A program made the position numbers and the translations under genes. DNA of 64,000 nucleotides. Origin: Vagococcus intermedius (GTDB lineage: Bacteria > Bacillota > Bacilli > Lactobacillales > Vagococcaceae). The stretch lies in the NCBI RefSeq assembly GCF_029144185.1, contig NZ_CP110232.1:1508164-1572163 (forward strand). Direction: 5' to 3'. Positions 57,708-64,000 of this stretch are shown piece after piece; the first letter of the stretch is position 1, and each line of letters starts with the position of its first letter. The notes beneath the pieces are model-generated. The model was not told the DNA's origin. It ran no database searches and saw only the letters and a list, made by a program, of their open reading frames with translations.

Positions 57708-58745
57708 TTAAAGAGTCAAACTAGGTTCAGCATTCAGATCCCAATCAGCTAAGTTCCCTTTAGAAAATTCAATCCAAGCGGCTGCCCCAATCATACCAGC
57801 ATTATCTCCACATAAATGTAAAGGAGGGACAATCAGCTCGACTTTTGGTGAAATTTCGGTAATAGCCGTCTTGATTTCAGCTCGTAATCCTTTATTTGCA
57901 GCAACACCACCTGCTACTACCAATTGCTTAACTGGATATTCCTGACAAGCTTTTAATGTTTTTGTCACAAGTACTTCGATGACACTAGCTTGAAAACTTG
58001 CAGCCAAATCATTTTTATCTAGATTGACCTCTTTTTGCCTAGCATTATGAACCGTATTTATAAAACTACTCTTCAAACCACTAAAACTAAAGTCATAGTT
58101 AGGCTCACGTAACATAGCACGCGGAAAATTAAAGGTATCTGCTCCTAAATGAGCCAATTCATCTAATTCTTTCCCTGATGGATAAGCAAGTCCCAAGACT
58201 CGGCCCACTTTATCATAGGCCTCTCCGGCTGCATCATCTCTTGTCTCACCGATCACCTCGTAAGACCCATGCTCTCTCATATAAACAAGTTCTGTGTGTC
58301 CACCACTAACCAATAAGGCCATCAAAGGAAATTCTAGCGGTTTGACATAGCTTGCCGCATAGATGTGCCCTGCCATATGGTTAACAGGGATTAAAGGTAA
58401 ACCATTCGCCCAAGCAAAAGCTTTGGCCGCACTAATCCCAATTAATAAAGCACCAACCAACCCTGGTCCCTCAGTTACTGCCACAGCAGACAGTTCAGAA
58501 ACCGTAATATTTGCTTCTTCTAAAGCCAGTTTCATACATAATGTAATTTGTTCGACATGATGACGACTTGCTACCTCAGGTACCACCCCACCAAATCGTT
58601 TATGACTTAGGATTTGCGAGGCAACAACATTAGCTAATAACTGATTATCCTCAGAAACAACCGCAACACTTGTTTCGTCACAACTACTTTCTATTGCTAA
58701 AATATATCTTTTATCTGTCACTCTTTCCATCTCTTTTCTAATCAC
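57708..58745 (-). CDS. tsaD: tRNA t6A37 threonylcarbamoyltransferase TsaD
   Basis: This up to 345-residue protein transfers threonylcarbamoyl to A37 of ANN-reading tRNAs, with Tsa[14 protein letters not shown] opens the ASKHA fold, H-M-A-G-H gives two metal ligands, and S-G-G-H-T-E-L near 135 is conserved. The GTG at 58745 overlaps rimI by 8 bases; an ATG 5 codons later (58730) is an equal candidate because the conserved part begins at about residue 15. It closes tsaB-rimI-tsaD. Confidence 0.95.
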   Translation of the reverse strand: MIRKEMERVTDKRYILAIESSCDETSVAVVSEDNQLLANVVASQILSHKRFGGVVPEVASRHHVEQITLCMKLALEEANITVSELSAVAVTEGPGLVGALLIGISAAKAFAWANGLPLIPVNHMAGHIYAASYVKPLEFPLMALLVSGGHTELVYMREHGSYEVIGETRDDAAGEAYDKVGRVLGLAYPSGKELDELAHLGADTFNFPRAMLREPNYDFSFSGLKSSFINTVHNARQKEVNLDKNDLAASFQASVIEVLVTKTLKACQEYPVKQLVVAGGVAANKGLRAEIKTAITEISPKVELIVPPLHLCGDNAGMIGAAAWIEFSKGNLADWDLNAEPSLTL

Positions 58746-59202
58746 CTAGCAATTGGCACATCATAACCAATGCATCCTCTAAAGGATGGTGATAATATTT
58801 TTTCCTTAAACCAACTTTTTCAAAATTATTTTGACGATATAACTTAATTGCAGCTTGGTTGCCAACACGCACCTCTAAAAAAACAGTTCTGACCCCAACT
58901 AATTTAAGCGTTGCTAAACATTCTTTCAACAGTTTATTAGCCAACCCTTTCCCTTGCCAGTCGGGTAAAACCGCAACATTATAAATTTCGGCCTCATCTA
59001 ACATAATTCTATAGGAAATATAACCGATAACTGCTTGATTACTTAGCATCACGAAATAAACCGTCTCTCCCAATAGAATATCTTCTTTAAATTGACTAAC
59101 TTTCCACGGAGAACCAGTGACGAATGCCTTATCACTGATTTCGTAAAGCACATCCGCTAAGACCACTCCTTGAGTCACATCTACTTTTTGACACTCTATC
59201 AT
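58738..59202 (-). CDS. rimI: Ribosomal-protein-S18-alanine N-acetyltransferase RimI
   Basis: This 154-residue GNAT-family acetyltransferase has [17 protein letters not shown] (about 84-100), the acetyl-CoA loop, and [17 protein letters not shown]-x-N-N-F typical of RimI. It lies between tsaB and tsaD, the usual RimI position in Firmicutes. N-terminal acetylation of S18 is by family homology. Confidence 0.93.
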   Translation of the reverse strand: MIECQKVDVTQGVVLADVLYEISDKAFVTGSPWKVSQFKEDILLGETVYFVMLSNQAVIGYISYRIMLDEAEIYNVAVLPDWQGKGLANKLLKECLATLKLVGVRTVFLEVRVGNQAAIKLYRQNNFEKVGLRKKYYHHPLEDALVMMCQLLGD

Positions 59203-59205
59203 TTA

Positions 59206-59955
59206 TTAACCCTCTTCATGATACGATGTCGTCTCAACATACTTACTTATTTTTTCCGGGTTAGTTTCTAACCATTTCTCTTCAGCTTCGACTAATTTTA
59301 AGTAAACAGGAACAAATCCTTGACAGTCTTCAATTGGGTCTAACTCAAGTCCTAGTTTAGCTAACGTTATGGGGTTAACCTCATTCATCTCAACTAGACT
59401 GGTTTGTTCTGCATGGGGCAACTTCTCACTAATCTTGTCAGAAAATTGCTTAACGTCATGTCCTACAAAACGTAAGCCTTTTTCTAAATCTGGTAAGGTC
59501 AGTAGCTCTTCCAACCACTCAACCATCGCTAAATGTTTATCAGCTATAACAGAGACTAAACGTCCGTCTTCCCACTTATAAACAGCACTATAGACATTGT
59601 CACGGCGGGCATCAAAGACTGGGACGATATAACCTTGGTACTCAGTTGAATTACCAGCAATGGCAGCTAAACTTGAAACACCAACAAGGTCAATCCCCAA
59701 TGTCCAAGCTAAAGTTTTAGCTGTTGTTACACCAATCCTTAAACCAGTATAAGAACCTGGTCCCTGAGCAACAACAATTCTGTCTAACTCGTTTGGGCTG
59801 ATTTTGTTAGCTGACATCACAAAATCAATCGCCGGCATCGTTGTCACACTATGGTTATTGTTGGCTGTGCCTACATAATGAGCAACAACCGTTTGATTAT
59901 CTAATACACCTACTCCCAAAGAACGGTTCGATGTATCTATTGCTAATACTTTCAT
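59206..59955 (-). CDS. tsaB: tRNA t6A37 biosynthesis protein TsaB
   Basis: This 249-residue inactive paralogue of TsaD has V-L-A-I-D-T-S-N-R-S-L-G-V-G and G-P-G-S-Y-T-G-L-R-I-G-V-T-T-A-K, the TsaB signature. The ATG at 59955 is chosen over one 3 codons upstream because AGAGG is then 9 bases away rather than adjacent. It opens the tsaB-rimI-tsaD unit. TsaE and TsaC are not in this window. Confidence 0.94.
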   Translation of the reverse strand: MKVLAIDTSNRSLGVGVLDNQTVVAHYVGTANNNHSVTTMPAIDFVMSANKISPNELDRIVVAQGPGSYTGLRIGVTTAKTLAWTLGIDLVGVSSLAAIAGNSTEYQGYIVPVFDARRDNVYSAVYKWEDGRLVSVIADKHLAMVEWLEELLTLPDLEKGLRFVGHDVKQFSDKISEKLPHAEQTSLVEMNEVNPITLAKLGLELDPIEDCQGFVPVYLKLVEAEEKWLETNPEKISKYVETTSYHEEG

Positions 59956-60066
59956 TTTATTCATCCTCTACACTGAATTCTTGCTTATTGTAACCTATTT
60001 AAAAGCCTCAGTAAAAAGTCTTATTACACTACTGTAAGAAGACTTTAACTAAGGTTTTAAACACTA

Positions 60067-61323
60067 TTACAAAGCAGATAGAAACGCCAAAGCTTCCGAC
60101 ACTTGATTATTAAAGCCATCTAAATCCTGTAATTCTTGCTGATACTTTGCTATTAATTCTTCTGCAGATAAAGTTGTTTCAGAATAATCAATTTCTTGAT
60201 TTCCCATCAAGGCCATTAAATCAAGCGGATTAATCATTATTTTGCTTAAATCAACAAAAAAGATATCTAAATGATAGACCTCTTCTATTTTACGCATAAC
60301 CATTGGTAAACGTGAGATACTCTGATCTGAACCGATCGTCAGAGAGACATCCGTTTGACGATTATCCCAGCTTGCCATTATATAATGCGCTGCCTGAACG
60401 AGCTGTTTACCATTACTACTAGAAAGTCTCAAGGTACTAACAGGCCACGCTAACAACTCAGCAGTCACTGTACTAAATAGAGGTAATTTTGCCGTCGCAA
60501 TAGACTTGGCATTTTTCAAAGCAGACGCTTCATAACCTCCCACATATCTACCATGAACCATATCGCTACCCTCAGCATCAAACTTACCACCCTCAGCTCC
60601 TATAAAATAGTGGGGGAAGATATCAGCCAAAGCCAACAACTGTTCTAAAACACGCTGACCTGTTGGCATGCTATCGTGATGTTCAGAAGTAAAAATACAG
60701 CCCTCTTTTAAATTACTGTGGGGTTCAAACTGATAATTCCAAGTTTCGCCCAATAAATTCATTCGAATCATTCGTTGTATTTGGCGTGACGGATAGAAAC
60801 GATGCCCTTCATACCCTTCATTTTCCATACAGTATAAACACACTGGATAATAACTGCGTAAAGCCGCATCTGCCAAACGCGCTTCCCGATGAACAGGTGC
60901 GAAGCGCCACGTTCCAAAATCAGTCTCTGCTAATAATTCCGTTTTGTGAGGTGGCATTACAAAATGATTGGCTTGATTGATGTCATAAAAATAATGAGTC
61001 GCATCAATCGGATCTTTTTCATAACGTTGTGCAAAAATAGCATTCACAACAGAAGGTGGTGGGGTTAAGATTTCAGCTAACCTCATCTCTAATGTTTTAA
61101 GTTCCTCGCCAACTATCCCTTTGGCCTCTCCTAAGACTTCAACTAAATCGGTTAAAACATCACCCGTTGTGATCTTAACTTCCTGTACAGGTAAGGCATC
61201 AAAAGAAGGTTCTTCAATAATCCCCAACAATCTATTTTTTAAATAAAGACGATCCATTTCCATCCAACCGCCAGTTTTAATAGCTAGTGACATAAATTCT
61301 TCTACTAATTGAGATACTAACAT
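60067..61323 (-). CDS. Diverged class II galactose-1-phosphate uridylyltransferase-like protein
   Basis: This 418-residue protein aligns with class II GalT. E-M-D-R-L-Y-L-K-N-R-L-L (about 21-32), P-P-P-S-V-V-N, the Y-P-V-C-L-Y-C-M-E-N-E-G-Y segment and F-P-H-Y-F-I-G match the family, as does W-P-V-S-T-L-R-L later. The active-site segment normally S-H-D-H-F-Q-G-G reads V-H-G-R-Y-V-G-G (about residues 256-263), so the second histidine and the glutamine are gone. The C-terminal H-P-L-G-V-Y-H-P-H block is also missing and the protein is about 70 residues short. No galK or galE is near. It may have lost activity or taken a new one. Start at 61323 has AAGGGAAG upstream. Confidence 0.7.
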   Translation of the reverse strand: MLVSQLVEEFMSLAIKTGGWMEMDRLYLKNRLLGIIEEPSFDALPVQEVKITTGDVLTDLVEVLGEAKGIVGEELKTLEMRLAEILTPPPSVVNAIFAQRYEKDPIDATHYFYDINQANHFVMPPHKTELLAETDFGTWRFAPVHREARLADAALRSYYPVCLYCMENEGYEGHRFYPSRQIQRMIRMNLLGETWNYQFEPHSNLKEGCIFTSEHHDSMPTGQRVLEQLLALADIFPHYFIGAEGGKFDAEGSDMVHGRYVGGYEASALKNAKSIATAKLPLFSTVTAELLAWPVSTLRLSSSNGKQLVQAAHYIMASWDNRQTDVSLTIGSDQSISRLPMVMRKIEEVYHLDIFFVDLSKIMINPLDLMALMGNQEIDYSETTLSAEELIAKYQQELQDLDGFNNQVSEALAFLSAL

Positions 61324-61430
61324 CCTATCGCTTCCCTTCCAGCTCATTGATACTCAACTGGTATCAAATCCTCCTATATTCTACCAAAAAAACTTGATAA
61401 AAACTATATTTTCCTACGCTCTTAAGGGAT

Positions 61431-62210
61431 TTATCCTACTAAATAAGTGGCTAATAAGTAAAGTATTACAATATGTGCTGGATAAAAGATGTAAAAGAAC
61501 CATTTTATCTTACGCCCTTCTTGCCCATTGTATAACATAATTGGAATAGCAGAAAAAATCATCATCCATTGAATATTAGTAGTTAGTAATTGATGAGTAA
61601 ACTCAAAACCAGTCGTCACTAAAGCTACCAATCCTAAACCTAACACTTGTAGCCCTTTTTTTCCTCGGAAACAATAAAACCAGACACCTAATGCCACAAA
61701 GATGACATTTCCTTCAACAAACATGATATTCGGAATCACCATACTAAACAGTGCCACAGGCATCAACCAACCCGGTTGCGTGATTAACCATAAAAAAAGA
61801 CCTCCCAACCCAACGATTCCCAGTAATAATACACTCCCTACTAGACGACTCTTCCCTTGATTTTTTTTAAATAAATCCAACCCGTACATAGTTAAAACAG
61901 TTAAAAATAATGTTCCAAAAATATTATTTGTAATCACAATGTCATCATTGGGAACTAATCTTGGTAAAAACCACTGAATGCTCGACATTATCCAAAAACC
62001 ACCTAACAAATTACGTAAATAAGCTAATTTATTATGTGTATAATAATAGCCTTCTGCACTTAAAAAAAGAAAAATTGGCGCGACCACTCGTCCTAGCATG
62101 GTCAAATACATTGGTGCTCCTTGCATGACAAACATTTGATGGATATGATCACAAACCATCAAGGTAACTCCTACTAATTTCATTTGATAACTAGTTAACC
62201 CTTTTTGCAT
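61431..62210 (-). CDS. TraX-family membrane protein
   Basis: This 259-residue protein has about seven or eight hydrophobic segments. It starts T-S-Y-Q-M-K-L-V-G-V-T-L-M-V-C-D-H-I-H-Q-M-F, then M-L-G-R-V-V-A-P-I-F-L-F-L-S-A-E-G-Y-Y-Y-T. These are hallmarks of the TraX family, distant relatives of membrane acyltransferases. TraX acetylates F-pilin in E. coli, but chromosomal Firmicute copies have no known role. It is probably a single gene between nagB and the GalT-like gene. Confidence 0.82.
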   Translation of the reverse strand: MQKGLTSYQMKLVGVTLMVCDHIHQMFVMQGAPMYLTMLGRVVAPIFLFLSAEGYYYTHNKLAYLRNLLGGFWIMSSIQWFLPRLVPNDDIVITNNIFGTLFLTVLTMYGLDLFKKNQGKSRLVGSVLLLGIVGLGGLFLWLITQPGWLMPVALFSMVIPNIMFVEGNVIFVALGVWFYCFRGKKGLQVLGLGLVALVTTGFEFTHQLLTTNIQWMMIFSAIPIMLYNGQEGRKIKWFFYIFYPAHIVILYLLATYLVG

Positions 62211-62316
62211 CTCTGTCTCTCCTTCTCTAACTTATCTTGGTATTCATAAGTATATCGAAAAGACCTAGTCATCTCACGAACACTAAACTAACAATCACCT
62301 TACAATTTTGTCAGAT

Positions 62317-62346
62317 AAAAAAACCTCATCACAATGATGAGGTTTT
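62317..62346 (-). terminator. Terminator after nagB
   Basis: AAAACCTCATCA pairs with TGATGAGGTTTT on the minus strand followed by T7. It lies 9 bases after the nagB stop codon. Confidence 0.93.
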
Positions 62347-62354
62347 AACTTTTT

Positions 62355-63068
62355 TTATTTTACAGTTAATTTAGATAACGCTTCAGCATCTGCAATCACA
62401 TAAACATTTGGATGATTTTGCAAGGCACTTGCTGGACAAGCGGTTGATTGTTCTCCTTCAATCATGCCATAAATAGCATCAGCCTTAGCTTCCCCATAAG
62501 CAATTAAAATAATTTGTTTTGCTTTCATAATTGAGCCAATCCCCATAGAATATGCTTCAGTTGGCACGTCTTCTTTTTTATCAAAGAAACGTTTGTTTGA
62601 TTCAATAGTTGACTCCACTAAATCAACACGACGCGTCAATGAATCAAAAGGCGTTCCTGGTTCATTAAAGCCAATATGACCATTTGTCCCAATCCCTAAA
62701 ATTTGGATGTCAATTGGATTATCTTCAATTATTTTATCGTAACGGACACATTCAGCCTCTGCATCTGTTGCTGTTCCATCTGGTACGTATGATGCTTTAA
62801 AAGGTTTATCATTGAATAAGTTTTCATTCATAAAATAGCGGTAACTTTGGATATCTGTTCCACTTAATCCCACATATTCATCTAAATTAACTGCAGTTAA
62901 GTCAGAAAAATCCATATCACTTTTAACCATTTCTTGATATAACGTAATCGGCGTACTCCCTGTTGCTAGCCCTAATACTTTTGCACGATTCTCTTCAATC
63001 CCTTGACGAATTAAATCAAATGCTTTTTGACCCCCACTTACTTGGTCATTCACTAAAATAATATTCAT
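62355..63068 (-). CDS. nagB: Glucosamine-6-phosphate deaminase NagB
   Basis: This 237-residue enzyme turns glucosamine 6-phosphate into fructose 6-phosphate and ammonia. [12 protein letters not shown] (about 37-48), V-N-L-D-E-Y-V-G-L, the Y-P-D-G-T-like V-P-D-G-T, and G-I-G[10 protein letters not shown] hold catalytic residues. The ATG at 63068 (M-N-I-I-L-V) is chosen to match the family, though an in-frame ATG 8 codons earlier exists. It works opposite to GlmS, encoded just upstream. Confidence 0.95.
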   Translation of the reverse strand: MNIILVNDQVSGGQKAFDLIRQGIEENRAKVLGLATGSTPITLYQEMVKSDMDFSDLTAVNLDEYVGLSGTDIQSYRYFMNENLFNDKPFKASYVPDGTATDAEAECVRYDKIIEDNPIDIQILGIGTNGHIGFNEPGTPFDSLTRRVDLVESTIESNKRFFDKKEDVPTEAYSMGIGSIMKAKQIILIAYGEAKADAIYGMIEGEQSTACPASALQNHPNVYVIADAEALSKLTVK

Positions 63069-63211
63069 AACTGTCTCAACTCCATTTTCCATTTGTTTTT
63101 TGGTATAGTCCAATGATACTCTAAATTGGTCTAGAGCACAAGTGAAAAGCTGATTAAAATTTTAGCTGATTAACAAATAGCATCAAGACTCCTTTCAAAA
63201 TGTTTTTATAT

Positions 63212-63253
63212 AAAAAAGCCGATTTAAGTAACTAACTTAAATCGGCTTAATTT
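63212..63253 (-). terminator. Terminator after glmS
   Basis: TTAAGCCGATTTAAG pairs with CTTAAATCGGCTTTTTT around a seven-base loop on the minus strand. It separates glmS from nagB. Confidence 0.93.
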
Positions 63254-63267
63254 TCAATCCAATTACT

Positions 63268-64000
63268 TTATTCTACTGTAACACTTTTAGCTAAGTTACG
63301 TGGTTTATCAACATCTAAGCCACGTTGTAAACTTGCATAGTAAGCAATCAATTGAATCGGCACAACACTAACAAGCGGTGTCAACAAGCTATGAACTTTT
63401 GGTAAAACGATGCCGTCACCCTCACGCTCTAATCCTTCCATCGACACTACTAATGTGCTTGCTCCACGACTCTCTACTTCTTTTAAGTTACCACGCGTAT
63501 GAGCCCCAGTTTCTTCTTCTGTAATAACCCCAATAACTGGTGTCCCTTCTTCAATTAAAGCAATCGTGCCATGTTTTAATTCACCCGCAGCAAAGCCTTC
63601 TGCTTGAATGTAAGAAATTTCTTTTAATTTTAAAGCAGCTTCCATCGAAACAAAGTAATCTAACCCACGTCCAATATAAAAAGCATTTCGTGTTTCACTT
63701 AATTTTTCTTTGACTAATGAAGAAATCATGTCTTTTTCACCCACTAAACGCTCCATACCAGCTGCAACAAGACCTAGCTCATGCACTAAATCAAATTGTT
63801 CTGCCTCTACTTTAGCGCTAGCCATACCAGCAGCTTTAGCCAAAATTGCCAAGGTTGCAATTTGAGCTGTATAAGCTTTAGTAGACGCCACCGCAATCTC
63901 AGGGCCTGCATGCAATAACATTGTATGAATCGCTTCTCGTGATAGGGTTGAGCCTGCGACATTTGTCATCGTCATTGAATCATAACCCAATTCATTAACT
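63268..64000 (-). CDS. glmS: Glutamine-fructose-6-phosphate aminotransferase GlmS, C-terminal part
   Basis: Only the last 243 codons or so are in the window; the reading frame runs on past the edge. The visible part is the second half of the sugar isomerase domain: G-S-T-L-S-R-E-A, then [25 protein letters not shown][11 protein letters not shown], [12 protein letters not shown] and the C-terminal [15 protein letters not shown], all GlmS signatures. A glmS ribozyme, if present, would lie outside this window. Confidence 0.96.
   Translation of the reverse strand, partial: VNELGYDSMTMTNVAGSTLSREAIHTMLLHAGPEIAVASTKAYTAQIATLAILAKAAGMASAKVEAEQFDLVHELGLVAAGMERLVGEKDMISSLVKEKLSETRNAFYIGRGLDYFVSMEAALKLKEISYIQAEGFAAGELKHGTIALIEEGTPVIGVITEEETGAHTRGNLKEVESRGASTLVVSMEGLEREGDGIVLPKVHSLLTPLVSVVPIQLIAYYASLQRGLDVDKPRNLAKSVTVE

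Overview
This window is AT-rich chromosomal DNA of a low-GC Gram-positive bacterium. The block rpsB-tsf-pyrH-frr-uppS-cdsA-rseP-proS-polC / rimP-nusA-ylxR-ylxQ-infB-rbfA-truB-ribF, followed by the HrcA/CIRCE-controlled hrcA-grpE-dnaK-dnaJ operon, is the arrangement of Enterococcaceae and related lactic acid bacteria. Anaerobic cobalamin synthesis together with ethanolamine use suggests Vagococcus or a close relative rather than Enterococcus faecalis, which has eut genes but no cobalamin pathway as far as I know. The genus is inference. Nearly all genes are on the minus strand. I saw no tRNA, rRNA, insertion sequence, prophage or CRISPR array.

Layout. (1) 1-8.5 kb: a cobalamin operon, in transcription order ECF S component, cobD, pduX, cbiA, cbiB, cbiC, cbiD, cbiE, cbiT and the start of cbiF at the window edge. 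One cobalamin riboswitch with a terminator and antiterminator precedes the operon, and a second lies inside it between pduX and cbiA. (2) 8.6-13.65 kb: hrcA-grpE-dnaK-dnaJ with two CIRCE operators around a sigma-A promoter. (3) 13.7-15.3 kb: a YfcC-type membrane transporter, one of only two plus-strand genes. (4) 15.3-24 kb: hemW, ribF, truB, rbfA, infB (with an in-frame 54-bp tandem repeat), ylxQ, ylxR, nusA, rimP. (5) 24.2-38.1 kb: a plus-strand metallophosphoesterase, then polC, proS, rseP, cdsA, uppS, frr, pyrH, tsf, rpsB.

(6) 38.2-57.7 kb is the centrepiece: a complete ethanolamine-utilisation microcompartment locus. In transcription order it reads OYE-family oxidoreductase, homocysteine S-methyltransferase, eutS1, eutP, PduO-type adenosyltransferase, an EutX-like regulatory RNA, eutG, eutS2, eutV, eutW, eutA, eutB, eutC, eutL, an eutK-like shell protein with a lysine-rich tail, eutE, eutM, an EutT-like protein, pduL, a Firmicute-specific eut protein, eutN, eutH, eutQ, eutJ. 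Paired hexaloop hairpins overlapping terminators, the expected targets of the ANTAR antiterminator EutV, are visible before the OYE gene, in the EutX-like RNA, and before eutA. A single such hairpin lies before eutG.

(7) 57.7-64 kb: tsaD, rimI, tsaB, a diverged GalT-like protein that lacks the second active-site histidine, a TraX-family membrane protein, nagB, and the C-terminal part of glmS.

The regions fit together. Ethanolamine ammonia-lyase (EutBC) needs adenosylcobalamin; the cbi/cob genes supply it, and two adenosyltransferase-type proteins sit in the eut locus. Three cobalamin-sensing RNAs control synthesis (two) and use (one, through EutV sequestration). The head of the eut operon carries two enzymes that are not part of the usual eut set but share the same promoter and EutV-type leader.
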